Source: JABDGC01 sp964449835
GTDB taxonomy: Bacteria > Pseudomonadota > Gammaproteobacteria > DSM-16500
DNA length: 64,000 bases
NCBI GenBank assembly: GCA_964449835.1
Contig: CAYVBZ010000002.1
Coordinates: 1-64,000, forward strand
Direction: 5' to 3'
The stretch's first letter is position 1. Every line of letters starts with the position of its first letter. The notes under the pieces were generated by a model. That model ran no database searches. It was not told the origin of the DNA and worked only from the letters and a program-made list of their open reading frames with translations. Of the stretch, positions 41,126-49,383 are shown piece by piece. The position numbers and the translations under genes are program-made.

Positions 41126-42170
41126 AAGCTTGCGTCTCCAAAGACTGTATTAAACGGTTGACCTTATTCACTTGCGTGCGCTTCAACTCCGCAACATTCA
41201 AGCTGGGATTGGCGAAGCGGTAACGGGCAAGATGGACGGGAAGAAAAATGTTCAGCGCGATGCAGCACCATTTCACGCGGTAAACCAAGCGCAAAAGCTT
41301 TGCGCGAAATACGAGTTGCTGCGCGTTCACAAAAGGCTGCATGACGGTTGCAACAAAGCTATCGAAGAGTTCCGGGGGAACCGGCAAGGCGAGTTGTGAA
41401 AAAAAGTCGCCTGTCATTTTTGCAGGGTCGTCCCAACCAGCATATTCAAAATCAAGAAAACAGAGCTGCCCATCCGCAAGCTTAAGCGCATTGTGAAAAC
41501 CAAAATCTGATGGCGAAATGCAACGCTGCCCCGTCTTCAGTTCAACGTTCAGGTCCACTCCCGCGCTTTGGGCGGCACGGGCCACTTCCACCATTAGACC
41601 GCGCCAATAAGCGCTTAAGCGCAAAATCAAAAGCCGCGCCTCATGGTCTTCGACGGTCTCCGGGAGCATTTTCTCCAATTGTTGAATGCGGGCGCTGATC
41701 AACTGAAAATGTTCTTGGATTGAAAAACAGGCTTCCGAAGCCTTGGGCAAAGCTTTGGCTTTTGCGCGCTGCTCGGACTGATTGAGGGCACAGAAAAAAT
41801 CGGCGGCCTGGGCCACTTCATTCGCTGTGACGTCTTGCGGCAGCAAAGGTTGGCCTTCAATTAATTCATAGAGTGCCATACTCATTTGCGGATCTTGATA
41901 AAAAGGCTTAGGCACCTGTTTTGGCGCAACCGTCACAGCATAAGTCAAAAAAGCAAATTCCGCCGCTAAACGATCGCGAAGGTCGCCCGTCTGACACAAA
42001 TATTGCTTAATGATAAAAGCGCCATCCGCCGTTTGAATGCGATAAGTTCGATTATTACGCCCCTGGGTACAATTTTTGATGGACAAAACATCCGGCTGTA
42101 AACCCGCGGCAGTGAGTAAGGCAGCAATTTGCATCACAAATTCAATAGAAGAAGGTCGGGTATCAATCAT
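41112..42170 (-). CDS. Phosphotransferase/kinase of the aminoglycoside phosphotransferase fold
   Basis: A 352-residue kinase-like protein. GRNNRTYRI plus FIIKQYL form the N-lobe nucleotide-binding elements with the Lys. SPSDFGFHNAL is the catalytic loop with Asp and Asn, and CFLDFEYAGWDDP provides the metal-binding Asp. The usual His of the HxDxxxxN loop is Ser here. Such enzymes phosphorylate small molecules, choline-like compounds or LPS sugars. I start it at 42170, where ATGA couples it to the HAD gene. The adjacent HAD phosphatase and transketolases suggest a role in making a phosphorylated sugar precursor. Confidence 0.8.
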   Translation of the reverse strand: MIDTRPSSIEFVMQIAALLTAAGLQPDVLSIKNCTQGRNNRTYRIQTADGAFIIKQYLCQTGDLRDRLAAEFAFLTYAVTVAPKQVPKPFYQDPQMSMALYELIEGQPLLPQDVTANEVAQAADFFCALNQSEQRAKAKALPKASEACFSIQEHFQLISARIQQLEKMLPETVEDHEARLLILRLSAYWRGLMVEVARAAQSAGVDLNVELKTGQRCISPSDFGFHNALKLADGQLCFLDFEYAGWDDPAKMTGDFFSQLALPVPPELFDSFVATVMQPFVNAQQLVFRAKLLRLVYRVKWCCIALNIFLPVHLARYRFANPSLNVAELKRTQVNKVNRLIQSLETQAYGLP

Positions 42171-42778
42171 GACAATCCTATTTGCTTTTCCAAAGCCCCC
42201 CAAGAACCGGCCACTTCAACTTCCGGGAGGCTTTTATCTAAGTGATGGCCCTGGGGATCAAAGAGGAAGCGCTTGATATGCCGCGGGAAATTAGCAGCCA
42301 GCAGAATTTCCGGCAAATCATCAATGAAGACCTCACAGCCAAAATCACGGATCCGGGCTAGTTTTTCATCTTTCGTTAACTCGAAGAAAACACGGTCTTC
42401 TGGAATATAAGGAACCTGGTTATCACAGAGATAACGCTCAACCCAGGCGCGGGCAGCCAAATGAAGATCGTATTTGGGGCCGAGATAATTATGCTTGGTT
42501 TTATGACTAACGATAGCCAGGGTGTGGCCGGCCTCTTTGGCCAAACGAATAAAACGCAAAACGCCCGGGTAAGGCCCTGCTTCTACCATGCGAAGTCCGT
42601 AGACATAGCCTTGCATTTCAGTCCACAGGTCTTCTTTGTCAATACTACGCAGATAATCACGAACAGCGGTTTTGTTCGCCGGCAGGTCTTTGGGGACTAC
42701 CCCCTGCTCCAGGGCTACCTTGTGAAAAATTTGATCGTAGTTTACGATGGTATTATCAAAATCAAGACCGATCCGCAT
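42167..42778 (-). CDS. HAD-superfamily hydrolase
   Basis: A 203-residue protein starting MRIGLDFDNTIVNY, the HAD motif I with the nucleophile and acid Asp. AIVSHKTK gives motif II (Ser), KYDLH...TKDEKLARI the Lys, and EVFIDDLPEIL motif IV with two Asp. It probably removes a phosphate from a sugar or nucleotide intermediate. It is not a GmhB-type protein: it lacks the CxH...CxC zinc motif. The ATG at 42778 has an AAGGGG ribosome site. It sits between transketolase and kinase genes with a 4-bp overlap downstream. Confidence 0.84.
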   Translation of the reverse strand: MRIGLDFDNTIVNYDQIFHKVALEQGVVPKDLPANKTAVRDYLRSIDKEDLWTEMQGYVYGLRMVEAGPYPGVLRFIRLAKEAGHTLAIVSHKTKHNYLGPKYDLHLAARAWVERYLCDNQVPYIPEDRVFFELTKDEKLARIRDFGCEVFIDDLPEILLAANFPRHIKRFLFDPQGHHLDKSLPEVEVAGSWGALEKQIGLS

Positions 42779-42789
42779 AACAACCCCCT

Positions 42790-43731
42790 TCAAGCCACGA
42801 TTCTTGCGCGTTGTTCTGGCATTTTTGCGAGAACACGGGCAGCAATTTGCTCGGCTTCGAGGCCGTATTTCACCTGCGCGTATTTTTGGCTGCCAATTTC
42901 ATGCATGAATTCATCCGGTGTTCCGAGACTCAGATGAGGAATTTGCGCTTCATCTCGTGAACGCCATTCAGCCACCGCGCCGCCTAGACCGCCAATGCAA
43001 TTGTGTTCTTCAATGGTCACGAGCAATTTAAAGCGGGAATTGGCTTTCTGCAGATAAACTGTGTCCAGTGGTTTAATGCTGTGAAAGGAAACCACTTCGG
43101 CGGAAATGCCATGGTCTTTTAAAATATCCGCGGCTTTCAGCACTTCCGGCATGATGATGCCGGCACTAAGCAAAGCCACATCGACGCCTTCGCGTACCAC
43201 CAGGCTTTCGCCGATGCAAAGCTGCGGTCTTTCTTGATGAATTTTGGGCTCCCCTTTTTTGCCGATGCGAATATAAACGGGCCTCTCTTGCTGCAGCGCT
43301 GCACGCAGCATTAAATCAAGCTCAACCGCATCACAAGGCGCTAAGACACACATACCTGGCAGCGTCCGTAAAATAGCCATATCTTCCAAGGAATGGTGCG
43401 TAGGACCGAGTTCTGCATAAGACAAGCCTGAACCGGTGCCCACAATAATCACAGGCGCCTGATGATAACAAACATCCACGCGAATCTGCTCAAAACAACG
43501 GGTGGTGGTGAAAGGCGTAATGGTGTAAATCACCGGCCTGAGTCCATTCAAAGCCATGCCGGCCGCAACGCCCATCATATTGGCCTCGGCCACCCCGCAA
43601 TTATAAAACCGGGCGGCATCCACTTTTTTGAAATTGTCGAATAACTTATTGCCAATATCGCCCGAAAGCAAAACGACACGCGGGTCTTCTTGGGCTAATT
43701 GGGTCAGTGTGTCTGCAAACGCATTTCTCAT
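42790..43731 (-). CDS. Transketolase, C-terminal subunit
   Basis: A 313-residue protein covering the pyrimidine-binding and C-terminal domains of transketolase. VVLLSGDIG and NCGVAEANMMGVAAGMAL contain the Glu that activates thiamine diphosphate. TGSGLSYAELGPTHHSLED and LAPCDAVEL are family blocks, and a C-terminal swivelling domain follows. It works only with the N-terminal subunit encoded just upstream (4-bp overlap). Together they transfer two-carbon ketol units between phosphosugars. Split transketolases of this kind recur in polysaccharide and antibiotic clusters. A dedicated copy here would supply sedoheptulose 7-phosphate or a ketol branch. Confidence 0.9.
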   Translation of the reverse strand: MRNAFADTLTQLAQEDPRVVLLSGDIGNKLFDNFKKVDAARFYNCGVAEANMMGVAAGMALNGLRPVIYTITPFTTTRCFEQIRVDVCYHQAPVIIVGTGSGLSYAELGPTHHSLEDMAILRTLPGMCVLAPCDAVELDLMLRAALQQERPVYIRIGKKGEPKIHQERPQLCIGESLVVREGVDVALLSAGIIMPEVLKAADILKDHGISAEVVSFHSIKPLDTVYLQKANSRFKLLVTIEEHNCIGGLGGAVAEWRSRDEAQIPHLSLGTPDEFMHEIGSQKYAQVKYGLEAEQIAARVLAKMPEQRARIVA

Positions 43732-44552
43732 GTTCCAGTCTCCAATTCACGCTCCGCCGCTTCAACTTCCGCCGCATTCGGAATACGGTAATGCCAATTA
43801 TTATCATCTTCCATAAAAGAAACGCCCTTCCCTTTCACAGTGTGGGCGATAATGGCCGTCGGTTTGCCGTTTGCGGCAGGAAAGCTTTTCAAGGCATCCA
43901 AGAGCTCTTCTATGTTGTGGCCGTCGATCTCGCAGGCATTCCAGCCAAAGGCACGCCATTTTTCGGCGAGCGGCTCAAGTGACATGACTTCACAACTGCG
44001 TCCGGTGGCCTGCCATTTATTAAAGTCGATGATGGCGCAGAGCTTTGACACTTTTTGGGACGAAGCCAATAGAGCAGCCTCCCATACAGAGCCTTCATTG
44101 CATTCACCATCACTCAGGACCGCATAGACGCGATAATCTTTCTGGTGGATCCGCCCAGCAAGCGCCATGCCTAAGCCCATGGGAAAGCCATGGCCCAGGG
44201 AACCCGTTGCAGCCTCAATACCTGGTAATTGTTCCGGTGCGGGAGGATGTTCGGCAAACAAGCCACCGTCTTCACCATAGGTCTCTAGCAAGCTTTCCGG
44301 ATAAAATCCGCGCATAGCCAGAACTTGAAAGAGCGCTGGCGCCCCGTGTCCCTTGCTGAGAACAAGGCGGTCGCGGTCAGGATCTCGCGGCTTCTTCGGA
44401 TCAAGACGCAGCACAGAAAAATACAGCGCTGTTAGAATATCCACGCAAGACAGGCAAGAACCCAAATGTGGAATCGAGGCCTGGTGCGAAGTTTTGATGA
44501 TGCGCCCCCGCAATTTGCGGGCAATGGCTTCCAGCTCTTTAATCGTCGTCAT
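43728..44552 (-). CDS. Transketolase, N-terminal subunit
   Basis: A 274-residue protein with the pyrophosphate-binding domain of transketolase. RDRLVLSKGHGAPALF and ATGSLGHGFPMGLGMALA are present, and the thiamine-diphosphate motif begins at LSDGECNEGSVWEAALLAS (GDG-type loop with conserved Asn). The KGKGVSFMEDD segment near the end is also conserved. A longer frame to 44810 exists, but its first 86 residues overlap the upstream dehydratase out of frame; the ATG at 44552, seven bases after that gene's stop codon, gives the canonical N-terminus. It pairs with the C-terminal subunit. Confidence 0.9.
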   Translation of the reverse strand: MTTIKELEAIARKLRGRIIKTSHQASIPHLGSCLSCVDILTALYFSVLRLDPKKPRDPDRDRLVLSKGHGAPALFQVLAMRGFYPESLLETYGEDGGLFAEHPPAPEQLPGIEAATGSLGHGFPMGLGMALAGRIHQKDYRVYAVLSDGECNEGSVWEAALLASSQKVSKLCAIIDFNKWQATGRSCEVMSLEPLAEKWRAFGWNACEIDGHNIEELLDALKSFPAANGKPTAIIAHTVKGKGVSFMEDDNNWHYRIPNAAEVEAAERELETGT

Positions 44553-44556
44553 CTCA

Positions 44557-45543
44557 TTAAGCCTTATGAATATAGTCATAGGGTTGCCCTTTGAGCATTT
44601 CAAAGTGCTTATGGACCCAGGCAATACAATCATCAAGCCCTTGGTCCAGGCTGACCTGGTCCTGCCAGCCCAATTCTTTGCGCAATTTGCCGCTGTCCAG
44701 TTGATAAGCCGCGTCTTTGCCGAGGCGTTCACCCACAACTTCCACATAGTCCTCGAAGGGCACCTCCAACTTCTTACAAATCCGTTCAACCAGTTCGCGG
44801 ATAGAAACAATTTCCTGGGTAGAAATATGATAAGTGTCGCCGTTCACGCCCTTTTCCATAATGCGCCAGGTGGCCTCGGAAACATCTTTCATATGAATGA
44901 AGGAGCGGGTGGAGACACCCCCGCCATGCAACTGGAGTTTTCTCCCCAAAAGAATAAACAAAATCGTGCGCGGAATGATGCGATAGAGCTGCTGGCCTGG
45001 CCCATAGACATTCGCCGCGCGCGTTGTGACTACGGGAAAATTGTAGGCGTTGTGAAAGGTGCGCAGACTCAGGTCAGCCGCGGCGCGGGACACGGCGTAA
45101 GGCGTGCTGGGGTTTAAGGGATAATCTTCCCTCACAAAACCCGAACAAGAACCGTAGACTTCCGGCGTCGAAACATGCACATAGTGCTGGATAAAGTCAT
45201 ATTTGCGCAATTCATCATGCAGTTTGATGGTGGACACCGTATTGGTTTGAAACCAATCACCAGGCGCGCGCCAACTTTCAGCCACCATGCTTTGCGCCGC
45301 GAAATTGATAACATAAGCCGGTTTAAATTTTTGAATCAAGTCCATCATTTCCGGCAAATGTGCATTTAAGTCCATTTGATGGAAGGTGAACTGCTTTCGG
45401 GGACGCCACTTATAGGGCAAAAGAGCGTCGACGGGCTCCGCTGAACGGCTGGTGCCAATGACTTCCACCCCATGGTCCAGGGCAAAATCAACAAAGCTTG
45501 AGCCGGAAAAGGAATTGCTGCCAATCACAAATAACTTATGCAC
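44557..45543 (-). CDS. NAD-dependent sugar nucleotide dehydratase/epimerase (extended SDR)
   Basis: A 328-residue extended SDR. LFVIGSNSFSGSSFVDFAL carries a modified Gly motif (GxxxFxGxxF). INFAAQSMVAESWRAPGDWF and STPEVYGS resemble the dTDP-glucose or GDP-mannose 4,6-dehydratase type, and TPYAVSRAAADLSLR supplies the Tyr-x3 position, where the usual Lys is Arg (YAVSR). The Lys-to-Arg change at the catalytic dyad is noteworthy. The GTG start at 45543 has AAGGAG upstream and overlaps the isomerase stop by 8 bp. The likely substrate is a GDP- or dTDP-sugar; a GDP-heptose 4,6-dehydratase role is possible. Confidence 0.83.
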   Translation of the reverse strand: MHKLFVIGSNSFSGSSFVDFALDHGVEVIGTSRSAEPVDALLPYKWRPRKQFTFHQMDLNAHLPEMMDLIQKFKPAYVINFAAQSMVAESWRAPGDWFQTNTVSTIKLHDELRKYDFIQHYVHVSTPEVYGSCSGFVREDYPLNPSTPYAVSRAAADLSLRTFHNAYNFPVVTTRAANVYGPGQQLYRIIPRTILFILLGRKLQLHGGGVSTRSFIHMKDVSEATWRIMEKGVNGDTYHISTQEIVSIRELVERICKKLEVPFEDYVEVVGERLGKDAAYQLDSGKLRKELGWQDQVSLDQGLDDCIAWVHKHFEMLKGQPYDYIHKA

Positions 45544-46129
45544 AAGAAACTCCTTCAACTAATTCCACATGAGGCCTATTTTCATAGCACCATTGCATGA
45601 GCATATGGCCCACGATCAATTGCAGATCTTCTGCAATTTGCATGTCATCCACTGGAAAATGTACGGCGACATCGGCCAGATCTTTGCTGCGCCCGCCAGA
45701 ATAACCCAAGATAGCGTAGGATTTCACCCTCATGGACTTAGCCTGCTGCAGAGCGGCGAGAATATTGGGTGAATTGCCGCTGCCGGAAAGCACAAGCAGC
45801 AAATCGCCGGGTTCCGCTTGAACGGCCAGTTGCTCAGAATAGATGCGGTCATAGCCGACGTCGTTTGCAAGACAAGTCAGGACAGCGGGATTGGCTGAGA
45901 GAGCATGTATGCGCATGCCGCCGCCAACACGCTTAGCGATGCCATAGATAAAGTCGTTGGCAAGGTGCATGGCGTTGCCGGCACTGCCGCCATTGCCGCA
46001 AATAAAAATTTGCTTTTTATGGATCCAGCAGTGATAGAGGTCTTGCGCCAACTGGGCCACCGGCTCCCAATCCGCTTGCGCCAGCACTTCTTGCAAGCGC
46101 TTCGCATAGTTCGAGAAAAATGCTTTCAT
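45536..46129 (-). CDS. SIS-domain phosphoheptose isomerase-like protein
   Basis: A 197-residue SIS-domain protein. FICGNGGSAGNAMHLANDF is the phosphosugar loop and LLLVLSGSGNSPNILAAL the second. The C-terminal segment DDMQIAEDLQLIVGHMLMQW occupies the place of the GmhA metal-binding helix. It resembles the GmhA-like protein at 10818 more than the classical GmhA at 49384 (AND in place of AAEL). Likely reaction: ketose-aldose isomerisation of a seven-carbon phosphosugar. The ATG at 46129 has an AAGGAAAG ribosome site. It lies between an epimerase and a dehydratase gene, consistent with a sugar-nucleotide pathway. Confidence 0.8.
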   Translation of the reverse strand: MKAFFSNYAKRLQEVLAQADWEPVAQLAQDLYHCWIHKKQIFICGNGGSAGNAMHLANDFIYGIAKRVGGGMRIHALSANPAVLTCLANDVGYDRIYSEQLAVQAEPGDLLLVLSGSGNSPNILAALQQAKSMRVKSYAILGYSGGRSKDLADVAVHFPVDDMQIAEDLQLIVGHMLMQWCYENRPHVELVEGVSCA

Positions 46130-46139
46130 GAGACTTTCC

Positions 46140-47075
46140 TTATACAACGTTTTTTTGCATCCACTTCAGATTATAAAAATGTTCTTCATTTTTGAGGAGG
46201 CCAGCGCGGTAGTGTTCGACCATTTCCTGGATGGCGTCCTTGACCTTTTTCTTAGGCTTGAAGCCGGCTTTCAGAATTTTGTCTGAATTGACACGATAGG
46301 AACGCGGATCGTTTGAGGCCGTGACAGAAATTTCCGCGGGCACGTACTCGGTGACCATTTTGGCGATCTCCAGGATCGAGATATTTTCAAAACCGGCATT
46401 AAAGATACCTGTCGCCTCGGGATGATCTAAAAGGAAAAGATAGGCGTCGGTGATGTCATCGATATGAATATTCGGCCTGACCTGATTGCCGCCGAAAACC
46501 GTGATTTTGCCGGCGGTGAGCGCCTGCATGGTCAGCATGTTGACGGAAACGTCGAGACGCATGCGGGGTGAATAACCGCAGACCGTGGCCGGGCGGACCA
46601 TTTGCACGACCATGTCGTTCTGGTAGCTCATCAGGACGCGCTCGGAGACCATTTTAGTCTTGTTATAAGCAGAAATCGGGTCCAATTCCAGGTCTTCCGT
46701 CACCTGTTCTTCTTCCTTAACGCCATAGACGGAGCCTGAGGAGGCATAGATGAAGCGCTTAATGCCCTGGCGCTTGGCTTTATCGGCAAGCTGCATCGTG
46801 GCGAGTGCGCTGACTTCCCAAGTCAATTGAGGGTTTAGGTCGCCGCAGGGATCATTGGCCACGGAAGAAAGATGAATAATGCAGTCCACGCCCTGAAGCG
46901 GGACCTTGTTCAGGTCACGGATATCCCCTTTCATGACTTGCAGTTTGGGATGGGGTTGATGGAAATTACCGAACCATTGGGTATCGAAGGCGACCACCTC
47001 GTAGCCGCGATCTAAAAGTTTTGGGACAAGAACGTGGCCTTTGTAGCCGCAACCGCCGGTGACTAAAACTTTCAT
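46140..47075 (-). CDS. NAD-dependent nucleotide-sugar epimerase/reductase (extended SDR)
   Basis: A 311-residue extended SDR. VLVTGGCGYKGHVLVPKLL is the NAD-binding motif, IIHLSSVANDPCGD the third-strand motif, ASSGSVYGVK the catalytic Ser/Thr and YNKTKMVSE the Tyr-x3-Lys pair. The Pro/Arg-rich substrate region RPATVCGYSPRMRLD follows. It should epimerise or reduce a nucleotide-bound sugar. An AAGAGGT ribosome site precedes the ATG. Its position between a nucleotidyltransferase and an isomerase gene suggests it works on the product of those enzymes; a heptose nucleotide is plausible. Confidence 0.87.
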   Translation of the reverse strand: MKVLVTGGCGYKGHVLVPKLLDRGYEVVAFDTQWFGNFHQPHPKLQVMKGDIRDLNKVPLQGVDCIIHLSSVANDPCGDLNPQLTWEVSALATMQLADKAKRQGIKRFIYASSGSVYGVKEEEQVTEDLELDPISAYNKTKMVSERVLMSYQNDMVVQMVRPATVCGYSPRMRLDVSVNMLTMQALTAGKITVFGGNQVRPNIHIDDITDAYLFLLDHPEATGIFNAGFENISILEIAKMVTEYVPAEISVTASNDPRSYRVNSDKILKAGFKPKKKVKDAIQEMVEHYRAGLLKNEEHFYNLKWMQKNVV

Positions 47076-47094
47076 GCTGTACCTCTTATTATAG

Positions 47095-47796
47095 TTAATA
47101 GGGACGAAATTCTAACTCTGCCTGTTTTAAACTGTCCACCGTGCCGATATCGCGATGATAATCGTCATTATGAAAAGCCTGCATTTTGCCCAGAAAATGG
47201 GGAAGGACTTCCGTGCTGAGATCAATGACCTCTTTGCGAAGCGTTGCTAAAAACGAAATGACACTGGGTTCTACGAGATAAACTGCCGCGTTAGCGCAGA
47301 TACCAGGCGGTCGAGCAACTTTTTCGTGAAAAGCGACCACCCTGCCCTGCGCGTCCTGCTCGACGATGCCGCAGCTTTTGGGCGTGTCGGTGTCGAAAGT
47401 CATCATGGTGATTTCAACGCCGGGTTGACGTTGCTCATGGGCTTGGATAAAAGCCCCAACGTCAAAGCGCGTCAGATTGTCGGCATGCGCTAAAATAAAA
47501 GGCCCTTCTTCTAAAAAATCTCGGTTCTTGAGCACAGTGCCGCCTGTGCCCAGCAATTGATCTTCATGCACCAAATGGAGCCGCTCGCACCAATGCGAGT
47601 TGCGTACAAAATTTCTGACAGCCTCGGGCAAATAATGGGTATTCACCAGAATTTGATCAACATGATCAGGCAGTAACAGGTCCAGCCAATATTCCATTAA
47701 GGGTTTGCCATGGACTGGCGCCAGGCATTTAGGCAGGGTATCCGTTAAAGGCCGTAGACGAGTTCCTAGCCCTGCCGCCAGTAACACTGCTTTCAT
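47095..47796 (-). CDS. Sugar-phosphate nucleotidyltransferase
   Basis: A 233-residue NTP transferase. AVLLAAGLGTRLRPLTDTLPK is the nucleotide-binding signature. LLGTGGTVL and FILAHADNLTRFD (metal Asp) follow, and KSCGIVEQD with FHEKVARP completes the substrate region. It resembles hddC and mannose-1-phosphate guanylyltransferases of about 230 aa. It would activate a sugar 1-phosphate made by the kinase domain of the next protein upstream. The ATG overlaps the stop of the HldE-like gene by 4 bp, so the two products probably act in sequence. Confidence 0.86.
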   Translation of the reverse strand: MKAVLLAAGLGTRLRPLTDTLPKCLAPVHGKPLMEYWLDLLLPDHVDQILVNTHYLPEAVRNFVRNSHWCERLHLVHEDQLLGTGGTVLKNRDFLEEGPFILAHADNLTRFDVGAFIQAHEQRQPGVEITMMTFDTDTPKSCGIVEQDAQGRVVAFHEKVARPPGICANAAVYLVEPSVISFLATLRKEVIDLSTEVLPHFLGKMQAFHNDDYHRDIGTVDSLKQAELEFRPY

Positions 47797-49313
47797 AAAC
47801 TGTTTAACTCCTGCAAGACCTCATTGGCAGTCAAAGGTAAATTGCCAATCCGTCCCACCTGACAAGCCGCCGCGATCGAACCGAGATAGGCGCTCTCCCA
47901 GATATCTGCTCCCGCAACAAGGGCCATAGCAGCACAGGTTAATAAGCAATCGCCGCCCCCGGCCACATCTTTGGGCGCAGCGTTTAAAGCGGGCAAGCGA
48001 TCAATATGAATACCGCTGCGTGTATTGTCCGAAGTCTGAATCAGCAAGCCTTCCGCACCCAAAGTGATCAGCACATGCTTCGCGCCGGCTTTTTTCTGCA
48101 AGCCTTCAGCGAGAACACCAAGACCGGAACCGGTCCCTTCTCGCACCGCCAAACGCGCCTCATGTTCAGTTGGGGTAATAAGCAGCATACCCTGAAAGCG
48201 GGAAACATCTCCGACCTGGGAAGAAGACTGGCTGTCCGCCACCATTGGAATATTATATTGATTGCAGAGCGAAGTTGCCGCATCCACCAAGGAGGGCGAC
48301 AAACAGCCATAATTAAAATCGGAAAAAATAACAAGATCAGCGTCCTGAATGGTTTTGGCTAATTCATTGCGCAGCTTCTTGACCAACTCCTGGCCGATTT
48401 GATGATGGCGCAGCTGTGAAACACGCAGCAAGGTTTTATTGTCGGCACGAAAACGTTGCTTCAAGGTCGTCGGCCGGCTCTTGTCTTTAATGAGATTGGC
48501 TTCGACTTGATAAGCCTGCAAAGCATCGCGCGCGAATTTAGCAGCTTCATCTTCCCCAACAACGCTGAAGTAATTCACGTGGGCGCCCAGACTGCGCGCA
48601 TGAGCAGCCACAATGCCGGCACCACCTAAAAAGAGGTCTTTTTTGATTGGCATGACGACGATGGTTGGATCTTCCTGGGACATGCCCAAGGGGTTGCAAG
48701 TGATATATTCATCCACAATGAGATCACCGAGGACAACAACTTTAAGTTCGGCAAAACCATGCACCACTTCGGCCAATTTTTTGACGTCAAGTTGATGACG
48801 CTCGACAAAATCTGTCGGTTGGCGAATGGTGGAAATATTAACTTCTTTAAACTCTCGGCGCAAAAGATCCAGTGAGGAAAGCGAAGACTCACCGGAGGTG
48901 AACAAAAGTCTGCCGCCATAGCTCTCAACAACGGCCTGCTCTGGATTAAAATGTTGCTCGTGTTCCTTTCCCTTGACGACGATATCGGGTTTTAGGCAGG
49001 TAATCAGTTCTTCAACAGGACAGGGCAGCACAGCGGCATAATCCACACAGCCAATGGCACGCACGCCCTCTAAGCGCAAATTTTGTGGCAAGTGCGTTCC
49101 CGGCGTGAAATCAGGACTGAGGCCAACGACCAAAAAATCCGCGCATTCCGCGGCAAAATTCAGCAAACTCAAATGCCCAGGGTGAACGATATTAAAATTT
49201 CCCGAGACAAAAGCCATGCGTTTGCCTTCCTTCATCTGGCTTTTAATTTCAGCGGTTAACCTCACAACCTCCGCAGCTTGCTCTTCCTTTAAGACAACTT
49301 GTCCTAAGCTCAT
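47793..49313 (-). CDS. HldE-like bifunctional protein with reversed domain order
   Basis: A 506-residue two-domain protein. Residues ~30-165 are a cytidylyltransferase-like domain (FVSGNFNIVHPGHL, HxGH at 44-47, and IVVKGKEHEQHF). Residues ~190-500 are a PfkB/ribokinase domain (VVLGDLIVDEYI, FLGGAGIVAAHA at 228-239, PTEHEARLA, and DVAGGGDCLLT with the catalytic Asp near 455). In HldE the kinase is N-terminal and the adenylyltransferase C-terminal; here the order is swapped. It may phosphorylate and nucleotide-activate heptose, though a separate nucleotidyltransferase overlaps its end. No classical GmhB is next to it. Confidence 0.83.
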   Translation of the reverse strand: MSLGQVVLKEEQAAEVVRLTAEIKSQMKEGKRMAFVSGNFNIVHPGHLSLLNFAAECADFLVVGLSPDFTPGTHLPQNLRLEGVRAIGCVDYAAVLPCPVEELITCLKPDIVVKGKEHEQHFNPEQAVVESYGGRLLFTSGESSLSSLDLLRREFKEVNISTIRQPTDFVERHQLDVKKLAEVVHGFAELKVVVLGDLIVDEYITCNPLGMSQEDPTIVVMPIKKDLFLGGAGIVAAHARSLGAHVNYFSVVGEDEAAKFARDALQAYQVEANLIKDKSRPTTLKQRFRADNKTLLRVSQLRHHQIGQELVKKLRNELAKTIQDADLVIFSDFNYGCLSPSLVDAATSLCNQYNIPMVADSQSSSQVGDVSRFQGMLLITPTEHEARLAVREGTGSGLGVLAEGLQKKAGAKHVLITLGAEGLLIQTSDNTRSGIHIDRLPALNAAPKDVAGGGDCLLTCAAMALVAGADIWESAYLGSIAAACQVGRIGNLPLTANEVLQELNSL

Positions 49314-49383
49314 GAATCGTAGTCCAATGATGGTTTATATTATTTTTCCTGAGAAGGATTCTAAAACATTATTTACATCAAGG

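Noticed and set aside
44553..44810. 86-residue N-terminal extension of the transketolase N subunit
   Set aside because: It lies out of frame within the dehydratase gene and is absent from normal family members; the ATG at 44552 fits.
44353..45117. 254-codon + strand frame opposite the transketolase and dehydratase genes
   Set aside because: It is an antisense shadow spanning two real genes, with no ribosome site or family resemblance.
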